From Manduca sexta (Eukaryota; Arthropoda; Insecta; Lepidoptera; Sphingidae): 64,000 nucleotides of DNA. How positions within the stretch are numbered: position 1 is the stretch's first letter; each line of letters starts with the position of its first letter. Below are positions 49,216 through 61,085 of this stretch, one piece after another. The DNA is taken from the NCBI RefSeq assembly GCF_014839805.1, contig NC_051119.1, forward strand, positions 5,759,245 to 5,823,244, written 5' to 3'. Both the position numbers and the translations under genes were made by a program. The notes under the pieces are model-generated. The model made no database searches. It was not told the origin of the DNA and worked only from the letters and a program-made list of their open reading frames with translations.

Positions 49216-50544
49216 TTTCGACCAATCACAAACATCAAAATTAAATTTGGACTTACGAGTCGTGTTTTCTTGGGACATTCTTAGTAGATTGGATGTTTTC
49301 GCTATTGTTTATGAGTGAGTAATCGGCAAGCTACACGTAAGGAATTTAAATATTATTTTGTCTCGCTTTCTCTCATGTTGAGTCATTGAAGACATCAAGA
49401 CAAAATGTTCTATTATGACAAAACATTAAACATGTATTAACATTTAAGGCCGTATTAACAAATCAATCTCACCCTTGAGTAAAATCTCAAGTAGACATTT
49501 TATGTATTGAACTATTTAATAAACCACGCTTAAGTTGTTATTTAAGAACTTGTTCTCAGCAGAGTCGCCGCTGTTAAATAAACAAAACTTAGCTCTGAAT
49601 ATATGTCATAATCTGTAGACTTAAGATACCATTTGAGTTGAGAGTAATATGGCTTTATTAAATAGCGAGTATCTTAAGATGCTGTCCTAAATTCGACAGC
49701 GTCTCACCTAACTATACCGGGAAGTTGTAGCGCGCCGTTATTTCTGGTTAAGTCTACGCATTTATCCTCAGAGAGATAGGCAAAGGTGACAATATAGCAC
49801 ATAACGTAGTTCATTAATGATTTCTTATTTTTACGCAAATGTATGACATTGATTAAACTCCACTGCACTTCAGAGCGACACTCAAGTGCATTAATGTAGT
49901 TGGCTGTAAGTAAGATCAAAAACGGTTTAAACAAACTAATTCACGAATAATCGTCGGTCCATTTGCAATTGTAAACATTTCTCGTGTACTTAATTTAATA
50001 ACCGCATAGTAAAGCTTAATAGCGGGTGCAATAATAGGTCATTATCAGTGTAGCGCTCGGCGCGATCGCACGCAAAATGTTCGCAAATAACGATAAATTT
50101 AATACACTCTCAACAATTATTTGGTATTCGTTAAATTATACGGTATTTTGGTAGGTGCAGACATGAACAAAGGGACCTAAGGTTTACATCCTATCGGTGT
50201 AATTTTTTTGTCATTTATTTATTTATTTTCTTATAAAGCCAACATATTTTTATAATCAGTGTAACTATTGGGTGAAATTATTTAGATTTTCAATGAGCAA
50301 TCTTCAGGGGATTCTAATTAGGATATGTAAGGTTCGAGCAACAGCTTTACACTTCGGAGGATACTTATTTAAGGGATTTAGACTTTGCGGATATTAAAAT
50401 TGTTTATTAAGATTAAGAAATCGACTTGACTGCTTCATATAAAAGTGCAATTTAAAAGAAAGAGTATATTTATGGAGTGCTATTATTAAAAGAAAATTAC
50501 GTATAATCACGTAAATTAAAATTATTAATTTAATTTATTGGGTT
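49216..50544. other. Non-coding stretch
   Basis: No gene recognised. A GC-richer patch with GTGTAGCGCTCGGCGCGATC near 50058 has no ORF or repeat match within the window. The minus ORF 49704-49934 has no motif. Confidence -1.
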
Positions 50545-50960
50545 TATTTAGTATCAGCCCGAAGTCTGAAAATTGTGCTTGATGCGACGGCAGTCTCGCC
50601 TATTACATGATGGAAGGGAATTCTTGCTTCTTCTTGTGATGTTTGCTTTATTATTTTTTGTTCATCAATAAAGAAATTAAATTTGATTTCACATTTATCA
50701 ACCCTTTTTTTCGCGGAATAACCGCATTATTGCTCCCACTACTTGGGGATCAGTGGAACGGTTAAGTTGATTCACCAGTCTTACGGCCCAATGTCGAAAC
50801 TCAGGAGAATAGCATCATCCGAGCTTTGGACCGAGTCTCTAAACCTATATATTCCCTACACTGGTATACCAACTAAAACCCACAGCGGCCTTCTTCGGTC
50901 CAGATGAGACATCCTTCAACCCTGAACAATAAAGTCCCAAATGTATTTTATACCTCGGTA
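50545..50960. repeat. SINE-E fragment and probable LINE 3'-UTR remnant
   Basis: 50545-50632 has AGTATCAGCCCGAAGTCTGA and CTCGCCTATTACATGATGG (SINE-E-like, +). 50705-50960, read on the minus strand, has ACCGAAGAAGGCCGCTGTGG, TTTTAGTTGGTATACC and CCCCAAGTAGTGGGAG, an order I associate with 3' UTRs of lepidopteran R1-like LINEs. The second call is tentative. Confidence -1.
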
Positions 50961-51141
50961 CCGGATTTTCTTATCCGCTTTGTGTTCCGTTGGAAGATTA
51001 TTTCCTTCAATCTCTATTATATTTTTGACCGCTTTGAAGATGGAATTTCTACGTCCAAATCCCTGTACTGGTAAATATTAGGCTTCTTATATTCTTCGGC
51101 ATACAATAAGATATCAAACGATCATACGATAATATAAACCA

Positions 51142-51395
51142 CTAGCTTTTTTCTCGCGGCTTGACCCGCGTGATAGTGTTTCTGGATAATATTTTTTTCT
51201 GAGTTACTTGATATGTAATGTTATATTATGACCAAATTATACAAAATTATTGGAAATTGTAGCCTATGTGTTATTCTGATGTATAAACAATATTACTGTA
51301 AAGTTTCATCCAAATCCGTTTAGTAGTTTTTTCATGAAAGAAGAACAAACATACATCCATCCTCACAAACTTTCACATTTATAATATTAGTAGGA
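51142..51395 (-). mobile_element. Non-autonomous Helitron (short K type), intact ends
   Basis: On the minus strand it starts TCCTACTAATATTATAAATG at 51395 (preceded by A). It ends ...CTAG at 51142 (followed by T), 254 bp. A CGCGG/CCGCG hairpin lies about 10 nt before CTAG. TC start, hairpin plus CTAG end and A/T insertion site are the Helitron hallmarks. Confidence -1.
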
Positions 51396-52589
51396 TTTGG
51401 GACATATTGGAATAAAGTTCTTTGTGTTTTGAGACCGGAGAAATTAATATAACCATTCCACTCACCCCCCATGTGGTGGTAGCGATGCGCGTTTTACAAC
51501 GTGGAAAAGAAAATATGATCCGGGAGAAAATATAGCATCACCTAAGATTATAAATATAGTATACGGATTGCTAGACAGTTAATTATCCGTCTTAGTATTT
51601 TATGATATGCTAAGTACAGATCAGTTGATTATATTGTCTAATTCATTTTTTTTTTGTATCGAAAATTGGAAATAAAACAATATGCAAAATACAGATTTAG
51701 AAAATACATAAACTATATTGATTGTATGTTTAATTAATTAGGAGTAAAAATTGCGTGACAAAGTTCCTTCGCGACAGAGGTACCTTATCCGCATACTTTT
51801 TGTAATATGAATATGAAAGTTTTTGACTCTAACTATATAAATACAATCCATTAAAGCTATCTATCGATTAGAACTAAGTAAGTGCAAAAATATGGGTATT
51901 CCCTCGTAGACGGAGTAGAGTCCATAATATGAAGATTACCCCTTAAATTTTTACACTATGCTCTTTCACCAGTAAACCGATTTTAATCGCATAGGGTGTA
52001 TTGGATATTCAACCTTCATTGATTTAGTATACTCCACTATATCTATCGCAATCAGTGTCGTAAGTTGAAATTTATCAACACAAAAACCCGACGCAACATA
52101 TGCATGACTGCAGTCTGCAAATCGTTCTAATAATAAGATTCTACATGAAAAGAAGCCGTCAGTAATGCAGTTATATTTACACTTCGCAACTGATCACCAT
52201 TATCAGTTATTAAAATATCCATTAATAGCCTCATCCTACAGAAGTTACAAAACATAAGTGTTCGAAGAAGCAGCTGTAAAAATATAAAAACTTCCACTCT
52301 CGTCCAACTGTTTTGAACAATCAATAATTTAGTTTATAGTCCCAAAAATAAAGTAAGCTGAGATTTATACGTTTATTCAAATCTTAGGTTGTATTTTGAA
52401 TCAATTAGGTTACGGTTGCACGATGATGTTTTTAAATTGCAACATTCAGATAGAGAACAGTGTCAAAATTAAAGTGTATTTCGCCAGTCAATTTCTGAAA
52501 TATAAAAATATGTAATATGTCTATCAATGCCTAAGGCTGAAATTTTCCAAATCGGAACCCGAAGGAAAACATATCGCGGTCAATTTAAC
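51396..52589. other. Non-coding stretch
   Basis: 51850-51950 is a half copy of foldback L (TATCGATTAGAACTAAGTAA, CCTCGTAGACGGAGTAGAG). Otherwise nothing is recognised. Confidence -1.
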
Positions 52590-52760
52590 AGGAAACAAAT
52601 CATCATCATCATCATCTCAGTCCCAGGAAGTCCACTGGTGAACATAGGCCTCCCCCAAGGATCTCCACGTCGACCTGTTGGAAGCGGCCTGCATCCAGCG
52701 ACTTCCTGCGACCTTAGTCATGTCGTCCGTCCACCTTGTACAAGGTCTACAAGGTAGAGG
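52590..52760 (-). pseudogene. RTE-type LINE 3' end, inverted
   Basis: CATCATCATCATCATCTCAG tail, then AGTCCACTGGTGAACATAGG, CCTCCCCCAAGGATCTCCAC, GCCTGCATCCAGCGACTTCC. This is the reverse complement of the 3' end of the same LINE type as at 53110-53330, with a (GAT)n tail. The + ORF 52527-52757 is antisense. Confidence -1.
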
Positions 52761-52867
52761 GACAGGAAAGAAATGCTAAGATATAAGTTAATAAACCTAA
52801 AACGGAAGCCGGTAGGAATCGGGTTGTATTGGCTGTTTACCACTAATATCTATCTATATTTTTAACT

Positions 52868-52990
52868 TACTAAGAATGGAGAGTGCACCTGTGTATCGTG
52901 CACGCACTTATACACTATAATATTTCCTGCGTACCTGACTGATCTCCAATGAGATTGGCCGCCGTACCCGAAATTAAGCTAGGAAGCAAT
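52868..52990 (+). repeat. SINE-E body fragment
   Basis: AGAATGGAGAGTGCACCTGT, ACTATAATATTTCCTGCGTA, GAGATTGGCCGCCGTACCCG, AAATTAAGCTAGGAAGCAAT. Lies between two oppositely oriented LINE ends. Confidence -1.
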
Positions 52991-53109
52991 CATTTGTTTT
53001 TTTCTAGTCCAAACTATTGAATTGTTCTATTTTTATTTCCAAATACACATAGCACATCGCATTAACGTTAAGAAGTAAAGTAGGGGCAAAAATACTGGAT
53101 TAGAGAAAT

Positions 53110-53330
53110 ATTTCCTTTCACATATCCCGTCCAAAAGTTCTGGAGTGGCGACCACGAACCAGGAGACGCAGCGTAGGCAGGCCCCCCACGAGATGGACCG
53201 ACGACCTGGTGAGGGTCGCCGGAGTTCGATGGATAAGCAGCCAGCACCGGTCCCTGTGGCGCTCAATGGGGGAGGCCTATGTCCAGCAGTGGACGATTCC
53301 CGGCTCAAATGATGATGATATCACTTCAAC
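53110..53330 (+). pseudogene. RTE-type LINE 3' end with C-terminal coding remnant
   Basis: A decayed frame reads VLEWRPRTRRRSVGRPPTRW, TDDLVRVAG, then RWISSQHRSLWRSMGEAYVQ, QW. It is followed by GATGATGAT. The TRW.DD....AG..W pattern and GEAYVQQW ending are typical of the C-terminus of RTE-clade LINE polyproteins. The + ORF from 53209 is only part of this; the minus ORF 53033-53308 is its antisense. Confidence -1.
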
Positions 53331-53460
53331 TTCTTACAGATTCGATTGGCGTCTGGCTTCTTTTGTTTACGTGAAATATGGAATGGTTCCATGGAATTTT
53401 TCATGTTTCGTTTCGTCGAAATAAATTTAATCATAATGAATCAATATTGAAATTACTATT

Positions 53461-53550
53461 TGATAGACTGCTTCAGTGGATTTGTATTGCAGAATATTTA
53501 TCGTGTTGTAGTCTCAGGTTCGACATCCGAGCAGGGTGAAGTAACATTAT
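53461..53550 (+). repeat. tRNA-like SINE head fragment
   Basis: TAGACTGCTTCAGTGGATTT and a B-box-like GGTTCGACATCC followed by GAGCAGGGTGAAG. Degenerate SINE-E head. Confidence -1.
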
Positions 53551-54129
53551 GTTTTAATCCATAGTACCTATTACAAGGGACGATAACTCACTAAATATGA
53601 CCCTAAAACGACGATATAGGCAAAGCATATTCGTTGTAAAACAAAAACAAATTTATCAGAATTAGTGGGTTCGGCCGAGATCTCGCAAATGATAGATACG
53701 TTGTATACGCGTAGTCGAACCATCAAGTTTTATGAGTGTGCAGCGAACTTTTTACTACTTAATCGCCATGAGGGGGATTTTTATTACGCAACCATAAAAA
53801 GACGGTTTAACTCCAAGAACTTGGTCGGTTAGCTTCATTTAATTTAAGTGCGTTTAGGTGTCGTAAAGTGGATCTATTGTGGAAAGATGGTTTTATTTTG
53901 TTAAGACTTATTATGGGTTACTTCGGAACTTAATTGAGATCGAGTGGTGTTTGCGAGTCGTGCTATGAATATCTTTATTTTAAAAAAACTATTTGCTAGT
54001 TTAGTACATGTTTTATAGTAGTACTGATTTTCTTGAAAACGTATGTAGAAAATACGTATAATGGTGAAATAGTTGTACATATAAAATTGTGTAAGGAGTA
54101 TAGTATGGAGTGATAATGAAGGATATTAT
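53551..54129. other. Non-coding stretch
   Basis: AT-rich, nothing recognised. Confidence -1.
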
Positions 54130-54491
54130 AAAGTAATAAATGAAACCACATATTCTTTTTTACCTCTGCTAACATTGTGCCAAAAATAATCCATGTATAA
54201 CGAATATTTTCACCAAAAACCCAGTTTTACTTTTCTGATAATTTTGGAGTTTAGTGCAAATATGGCGTGTACGTGAGTGTATTCTATACGATAAGTGCGA
54301 TATTGCCACTGCGACGAAGTAGATATCACATAGTAGTAGTGCCATAAGGGCGCTTTTAATTTAAATTACTTATTATTGACATTTATTTTTTTTATTTTAC
54401 ATCTACGGTTCGAATAACAAATTGTAAAGTATTGTATTCAAGAAGATATGTATGTGTTTTTATTAAGTAACGCAATGTCAAATTGACCCTA
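54130..54491 (+). mobile_element. MITE-J copy 2
   Basis: ATGAAACCACATATTC, GCTAACATTGTGCCAAAAAT, TTTTCACCAAAAA, ATGGCGTGTACGTGAGTGTA, and an inverted right end with CGCAATGTCAAATTGACCCT. The left tip has decayed. Confidence -1.
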
Positions 54492-54922
54492 CATAAAGAT
54501 TTTATTTTATGATTACTTTGAATGGAGACCTACCACAAGTGCATAAAATAAATAAGTATATAAGTAAGTGTTATATATAAATAAAAGAAACATCGCTCGT
54601 TATAAACTCAGTACACTAGTAGTACAACAGTGCGAAGAGATTCTAGACCAAAACGTGAACAAATATTTGCTACAAATGTACAAATGTTTGCGCTTCTGTT
54701 ACACCGTTCAACTTTTACTACGTAGCATGTCTGACGCGGGGAAATAGTCGTTGGATTAATGTATTCCTGTCAAATGTTTTATGGATGACACGGTTTTTTA
54801 AATGAATTTTAATCAGAGTTCTAAGATTATAGAGCGGGAATTGGAAAAATTGTCATACAAAAATTTTGCGCTTATGTATGGTTACTCAATCTATTGGGAA
54901 ATAGCAAACAATCAATGTAAAA

Positions 54923-55204
54923 TCTATATATATAAAAATGAATCCCTATTTCCCTTGGTCACGCCATCACGCGTGAACGGCTGGACCGATTTCACTATTT
55001 TGTTGTTAAGTTTGGTATTTTTCAGGAGAAGGCTCTTATGAAAGAAAAAATTCAAAAAATTGCGCGGAAAATTAGATAATTAAAAAAAAACTTAACGACA
55101 ATATTAATTTTACATAACTGTCAGTGGTTTGAAATAACTGTCAGCGATCGACAGAATGCGTGCATACATAGGTAAGATAGGACAACGTCTGTCGGTTCAG
55201 CTAG
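54923..55204 (+). mobile_element. Non-autonomous Helitron, intact ends
   Basis: Starts TCTATATATATAAAAATGAA after A (54922). Contains CGCCATCACGCGTGAACGGC, TGGACCGATTTCAC. Ends GACAACGTCTGTCGGTTCAG-CTAG before T (55205). GACA/TGTC forms a small stem about 7 nt before CTAG. 282 bp, no Rep/helicase ORF. A different family from K. The ORF 54802-55041 overlaps it by chance. Confidence -1.
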
Positions 55205-55366
55205 TACTTTATATTTTTTCCATATCATTTGCACGTTTTTAACGCGAATATTAGCATATTCTGTAAATATATTATTTTTGTATTAATATCTAAGGACGCT
55301 GTGACATCTTGTCAACGGACATTTCAAATAAGACAGTGACTTATTACCAATTGATAATAACTTTTG

Positions 55367-55697
55367 TTAAGTGTTTGAAGCGGCGATAGCCTAGTTGGGT
55401 GTGGAACGGACTGCGAAGACGAATGTCCACAGGTTCAAAACCCAAGGGCACACACCTCTGACTTTTCTAAAATCATGTGTGTATTCTTTGTGATTTTATC
55501 GTTCGCTTTAACGGTGAAGGAAAACATCGTGAGGAAACCTGCACATCTGAGAAGTTCTCTATAGGAATTTCGAAAGTGTGTGAAGTCTATCAACCCGCAC
55601 TAGGCCAGCGTGGTGGACTAAGGCCTAATCCCTCTCAGTAGTAGAGGAGGCCCGTGCTCAGCAGTGGGCAAATATATAATACAGGGCTGATATTATT
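55367..55697 (+). mobile_element. SINE-A with 13-bp target-site duplication
   Basis: ATAATAACTTTTG occurs at 55354-55366 and 55698-55710, flanking the insert. The head has A box TAGCCTAGTTGG (55387-55398) and B box GGTTCAAAACC (55432-55442). The body ends AATACAGGGCTGATATTATT. Best-defined SINE-A copy in the window. Confidence -1.
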
Positions 55698-55710
55698 ATA
55701 ATAACTTTTG

Positions 55711-57427
55711 GAGCAAAAATTTGGCCCTGATGTCCAGTCTATAACTAACTATATAGATTAATATTTGAATTTAATACATTTTACTAAGTTGAAATAGCTT
55801 CACGCTTCTTTTCACGGGGTAGGTGGACGTGTATCATTCATGTTTCGCTACCTATGTTAGATCCTAAATATTAGCAAAATGATTACAATTTTTCGCCATA
55901 GTTCGATACTCCGTTTTAATATTAAACAGAATCCAATATAACTTTTCTTCGTCTAGAAATCGAACCCGGGACCATAACATGATGATTCGCGTACGCAATA
56001 CAACTACGCATCTGAACAATTCAAATCCGACTAGAATGAAAGAAAAACGATTTATTATTCACAGTCGCGACATAAACAAGACTGAAGCTTTTTGTGACTA
56101 AATATGTTTGATAAATGGAACGATAAGAAATGCTATCAAAATGAATCGTCGATATCCAAATACTACATTATAATTATTATTAACGTGCCTTTGATCGTTT
56201 GTTATTCATGTACAGTCAACCACAAACGTGGCTAAAGAAATTCAAATTTTAATTCGCTTTTACTTTTCTGTTTTTATCTTCATTCGTTTAAAAAAATTGC
56301 TACATTATAATTATTTCCGTGCCTTTATGATCGTTTGTTATTCATGTATACACATTCAGCCGCAAACGTAGCTGGACAAATTCAAAATTTCAAATCGCCT
56401 GCATACTTTTATGTTCTTATCTAGATTCGTTTTTTTAATAAAAATAAATCTCAAAGGTTGACTTTATGTTAGATAAAGAAAAAATATACTTCAATTGAAT
56501 TTAAAATGCAGAAGCGTTTCGAAGTTTTGAAATTATTCAGCTACTTTTGTGGATGACTGTACAAGCAGTTTACCGTTAGAGAATTAGGCAGGGTGAGTTA
56601 CCCACGTTTAACACCTATCCGGACGATTCAACGCAGTCGCTCAAGGCCGACAAACCCAACTTAACAACTCCGTCGCCCCTCAATAGGGTAGTGGAAAAAC
56701 TGCACTTTCTCCTCAAACTAAAAGAAGGGGGTGCACTAAGAATTCTTCATTCCACTGGCCATCTATATCCTCCTATGATGTGATAAGAGATGAATTTATC
56801 AGTACATCTAGCATAATTTCTACATTCAGGTAGATAGAATGAAATTTTAAATAAAAAAAATCACACAATATCCGATTGCCCGACCTGAGAATCGTATCCA
56901 AACCCTCACAGTTCTTAATTAAGCTTTTACTAAAGCAATTGTCATCATTAAAAAAAAGAAATCCAAACTTTTCTAAACGAAGAGCAAAAAGAAATCCAAA
57001 ATCACAAACTGCGAATTGCCAACCCTATTTAAATTCGAAACTTTCAGTATGAACCTATTCGGAACTTATAACCATGTCTATTTTATCTGTTTCAATTATC
57101 AAACGGTGTCAGGCACTAGGGTTGGCAGTTAACTGTGCATTAATTATGCTGGCATGAATTTACATGTTTGTTATTTCCTCTGAGGTTTGGACCCTTGTTA
57201 GTGTATGAACAAACGATGCGACCTCAGGTGGCCTCAGTAAAATACTATTTGTATTTACTGCTATTATCGTACATAAGCTCTGTTTAGATATAGTTAACTT
57301 CCTGTGACTCAAAGGTTAAGTGTTTGAAGGTAGGAAGATAGTATATTTTAATGGATATGTTTGAAGTAAATCGGCTGTAGCTTCAAACGATCTGGCGAGA
57401 CTAAATTAATATGCTAATTAACTAAAA
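55711..57427. other. Non-coding stretch with one tandem duplication
   Basis: 56163-56437 is a two-unit tandem duplication (period 137): CTACATTATAATTATT and GATCGTTTGTTATTCATGTA recur in both units. 57000-57260 is less AT-rich and unrecognised. Confidence -1.
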
Positions 57428-57600
57428 AAGCAGCGATAGCCTAGTTTGGGGTGGAATTTGGGGGAGTTCAAATCTCAAGGGCACACATCTTAAAAATAAT
57501 TGTGTATTCTTTGTGAATTATCGCTTTAACGATGAATGTAAACATCGTGAGGAAACGTGAATACCAGAAAAATTCTCCTGAAAAAATTCAAACCGCATCA
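57428..57600 (+). repeat. SINE-A copy, degenerate
   Basis: GCAGCGATAGCCTAGTTTGG, GAGTTCAAATCTCAAGGGCA, TGTATTCTTTGTGAATTATC, CATCGTGAGGAAACGTG. The body is cut short. Confidence -1.
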
Positions 57601-57679
57601 GATTTACACCAAAAGACTGTAAAAAAACCTAATTAACTACTAAGAAAAAATTTAAATAGCAGAAAAACAGGTAGTATGA

Positions 57680-57875
57680 TATTTGCATCCGCCCGAACAC
57701 CGAACACCATCGTACACAATATAAAACCAGCCCTAGTATTTTACGTAACATTGTACACCTGATTTCAAACAAGCCGGCATAATTATAACAACTGCCGGGT
57801 TACAACCATCTCTCATCTGACGACACAATCTGGATCCCACAAATCACCCTCAGACAATGAGGTCACTTTGCCAAC
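57680..57875 (-). repeat. Repeat C copy, inverted, diverged
   Basis: CACCATCGTACACAATATAA, CAAACAAGCCGGCATAATTA, ACCATCTCTCATCTGACGAC, CTGGATCCCACAAATCACC, AATGAGGTCAC. Confidence -1.
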
Positions 57876-58249
57876 AACAAAACGATTCCAAAGAAAATAA
57901 ATATAAAATTGTCTTTCCCTTCACTAATAATTTCACTATTCATTCTATCCTTAAATAATACATTAACAAGTAGGTTAGTCCGTAGAGATAATTACTGTGG
58001 AGTCGACGGTAATTTCACCTTATCGCGATAAATTAATAATGGAATGGAACAACCGCCTAACACCTTAAACTTTATTGCCGAGTGGACAATAGTTGCTGAC
58101 GTTGCAGTATCTTATAGTGATTATACAATATCAGATAGGACTATGCTTTGATAGGGTTATTTTTTTTAAAGGATTTTTGTATTCAACTAGGCTATCACGT
58201 GATTTTTTTAAAGGACTTGATTTTTATTATAATGTATTTAATTCGTACA
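57876..58249. other. Non-coding stretch
   Basis: Nothing recognised. The + ORF 58093-58386 runs into SINE-A and is unsupported. Confidence -1.
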
Positions 58250-58440
58250 AAGCGGCTATTGCCTCGTTGGGAGTGAAACTGGCTGTCAAGACGAATGACA
58301 GCAGGTTCAAAATACGAGGGCTCATATCTCTGATGTTTCTAAAATTACATATGTGTGTAGTCTTTGTGAAATATCGCTTAGTATAACGGTGAGGAAAAAC
58401 TTCATGAGAAAACCTGTGTACAAAAGAAGTTCTCTATAAT
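58250..58440 (+). repeat. SINE-A copy, diverged, 3'-truncated
   Basis: AAAGCGGCTATTGCCTCGTT, CAAGACGAATGACAGCAGGT, GTAGTCTTTGTGAAATATCG, AGAAGTTCTCTATA. Confidence -1.
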
Positions 58441-58721
58441 TCTTTTGTTATAAACTGGGCCTTTTCACATATATTTTTTGTTTCCATTAAACATTATTAA
58501 ACAAAGAAAATATTACCAGATCTAGAATGAATTGTACCAAAGCATTAATATAAGTTAAAATCATTGATTTACGCAGAATACGACTTTTCTTAACGATTAC
58601 AAATGGTGAGAGAGTAGTCGACCTAACTAAATGTTTAGTTTCACCTTACTAAGGCTTACGGCAGGTCATTTGCACTAGTTTGGACAGTAGAATATAAAAC
58701 TACTGTGAATTTTCAAGAGAC

Positions 58722-58935
58722 CAGCCTGATTGTGTCTACTGCCGAGGGGTAATCATCTCTTGTCAGTCGACATTCTATTGGACCACACTCGACGAACCAT
58801 CAGGTGCAAAAAAAGATTATATTGTAAGGTCAGGGGATCTTATTCCGTCTATAGTGGAGAATCAATCTTTATGCAATTACGGGCGTTCTATTCGAAGGAC
58901 AGCTTCAATAGCCATATAGGCGAGGGAGTCAAATA
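58722..58935. repeat. Repeat C fragment (-) next to half of foldback L (+)
   Basis: 58722-58810: GACCAGCCTGATTGTGTCTA, GGGGTAATCATCTCTTGTCA, GTCGACATTCTATTGGACCA, ACCATCAGGTGCA. 58830-58935: ATTCCGTCTATAGTGG, TATGCAATTACGGGCGTTCT, TTCGAAGGACAGCTTCAATA. The + ORF 58730-58936 spans both and is not a gene. Confidence -1.
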
Positions 58936-59225
58936 ATCTCTTCTTTACCTATACAGCTATCAAAATTGTTGTTGACTTTTCGGACGACTCATTCGCCACG
59001 TGACCACAAAGACTGCAAAGTCTTCGAAACTTCAGGAGAAAATTATACACATTTTTGTTGTAAAATAATAATAACATGTCAATAATTTCAGTCTTCAAAT
59101 AAAAACATAATAAGTTTAAGCTCACTCCCTATCACATCAAAGGACGTAACGCACTTGGCAAAAAATGGGTGCCCTGGTTGCGCCTCTGCATCTTCAAGGA
59201 TAAATGCGTGATCTGTGTGCGTGTG
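58936..59225 (+). repeat. Short repeat block and SINE-E tail fragment
   Basis: 58984-59070 has CGTGACCACAAAGACTGCAA and CTTCGAAACTTCAGGAGAAA (a repeat also traced at 31185-31270). 59118-59225 has CACTCCCTATCACATCA, GGGTGCCCTGGTTGCGCCTC and GGATAAATGCGTGATC of SINE-E, followed by a short GT-rich run. Confidence -1.
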
Positions 59226-59329
59226 TGTATTATAAGTTTAAAGTATTCGACGAAAATATTTTTTTGTTTCTATTTAAATAGTAGAGGTGGTAACGAATAA
59301 CTATTTTACGTCACGGTAAGTGATCACTA

Positions 59330-59645
59330 AGCGGTGATCACTAGTTGGTTGTGGAACGGACTGCGGAGACGAATGCCGCAGGTTTAAAACCCAAAGGCAC
59401 ACACCTCTGAATTTTCTAAATATTATGTATGTATTCTTTGTGAATTATCGCTTGCTTTAACGGTGAAGGAAAACATCATGAGGAAACCTGAATACCTGAG
59501 AAATTATATATAGAAAATTCGAAGGTGTATGAAGTCTACCAATCCGCACTAGGCCAGCGTGGTGGACTAAGGCCTAATCCCTCTCAGTAGTAGAGGCCCG
59601 TGCCCAACAGTGGGACGGTATTAATACAGGGCTGATATTATTATA
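59330..59645 (+). mobile_element. SINE-A copy, near full length
   Basis: AGCGGTGATCACTAGTTGGT, TGTGGAACGGACTGCGGAGA, ATTATCGCTTGCTTTAACGG, GAAGGAAAACATCATGAGGA, ACTAGGCCAGCGTGGTGGAC, AATACAGGGCTGATATTATT. Confidence -1.
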
Positions 59646-60038
59646 TTATTAAGGGATCACTGGAACCCAAAATATCCACAATAAGAAACGAATCAAAACA
59701 CATTTCGAATTAAAATAAAACCAATATTTGTACACATTGAGTGTAAAGTAGCCAATCAAAACATCGAGGCCACTGTATTTCTATTTTCTCAAGTAAGGAA
59801 CATAGTAAGCGCACTAAAGTGCAAGCATAAAGCCGTGTTTCACATTTTATTGCTGTCAATATATTTTCCCCGCACGAGAAACACCATATTATTAACTTCT
59901 ATATTCTATCGGAGAGTATTTTTCCACGCAATAATGAGCTTTATTTTCATGATTTTAGCGGTTTGTTACTTATAAATTTGTATTGTATGAAACCGATTCT
60001 GTTGCCAATTGTATGATATTGTTTACAATAGTGTTATA
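59646..60038. other. Non-coding stretch
   Basis: AT-rich, nothing recognised. Confidence -1.
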
Positions 60039-60325
60039 CAAAGTCAATTTGACATTGCGTTACTAAATGAAACCACATATTTGTCTTCACCTTTGCTAAC
60101 ATTGTGCACAAAAATCATCCATTAATAACGAATATTTTCACCAAAAATCCTGGATTTAATTTTCTGATTTTTTGTAGTTTATTGCGAATATGGCGTGTGC
60201 GTGAGTGTATATCTGACTGAAAGTATGATGTTGCCACTGCAACGAATTCTCTTAGAGTAGTAGTAATGGCTTTAGGGCGCGTAAAATTAAAATAACTTTT
60301 TATTAATATTTATTTTGTTCGAAAC
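60039..60325 (+). mobile_element. MITE-J copy 3, 3'-truncated
   Basis: Left end CAAAGTCAATTTGACATTGC after TA (60037-60038), then GCGTTACTAAATGAAACCAC, TTCACCTTTGCTAACATTGT, AATATGGCGTGTGCGTGAGT, TCTCTTAGAGTAGTAGTAAT. The right TIR is absent. Confidence -1.
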
Positions 60326-60617
60326 TTTTGATCGTATTTATCTTCAATTTATTAACATAGACCCGATTTTTTTTGTTACTATTTTTGATACAGGTTTCTA
60401 AAATAGGTTTTTTTAACCCCTAAATTGTGGGGTCGTAATATTTGTTATAGTTAATCAATATTTCAGGCACTCAACAACCCATTATGTTTAACTTAACTTA
60501 ATCGAGGTCTAAAATCTTTGGATAAACTCAATTTCCAACATTATCCAGACTTGCTTTAACTCAATTTAGACCCTGACCACATTGAGTATAAGTTTATTTT
60601 CTCACAAGCAAGATGAA

Positions 60618-61085
60618 TACTGCATCTGATGGTAAGTGGAGTATGATTGAAAGATTTACATTCCTCGCCAATCGACACAATTATGCCGGCCTATTTGAAG
60701 CCGGATATACAAGCTTATAGCGAAACGCGACACTTACGTCTTGACGGGGTCGCACACTCGTATGTCAATTTAAAATTTATTTATTACCCATTTTACGAAT
60801 ATTAGATGAACTGCTCTCAAGAACAATAAAAAATAAACATATTGTATTTGTATCCCTGTATAACTAATTTGAAATAAAGCAACACCGGAGTTTCGTGACC
60901 GTTTTTCTTTGGCGAGAACTGCCGAACTGGTGGTTGATTTAATATTGACAGAATTGAAAACACGTACAACATTTCACAGGTTCAAAAATGATATTTCATT
61001 ACATTACATGGGCCATTATGAAGATGACACTTTGTAACGGTGGTCACTATCCTGGTGATTTTACCATTTTTATCCCACCTCAATG
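60618..61085 (+). repeat. Repeat C copy, apparently interrupted
   Basis: Head 60618-60756 (CATCTGATGGTAAGTGGAGT, GACACAATTATGCCGGCCTA, CGCGACACTTACGTC) and tail 61007-61085 (ACATGGGCCATTATG, TGTAACGGTGGTCACTATCC, TATCCCACCTC). About 250 bp of unrelated sequence lies between. The class of the insert is unknown. Confidence -1.

Noticed and set aside
53033..53308. 91-codon minus ORF
   Set aside because: Antisense to the RTE-type LINE 3' end at 53110-53330.
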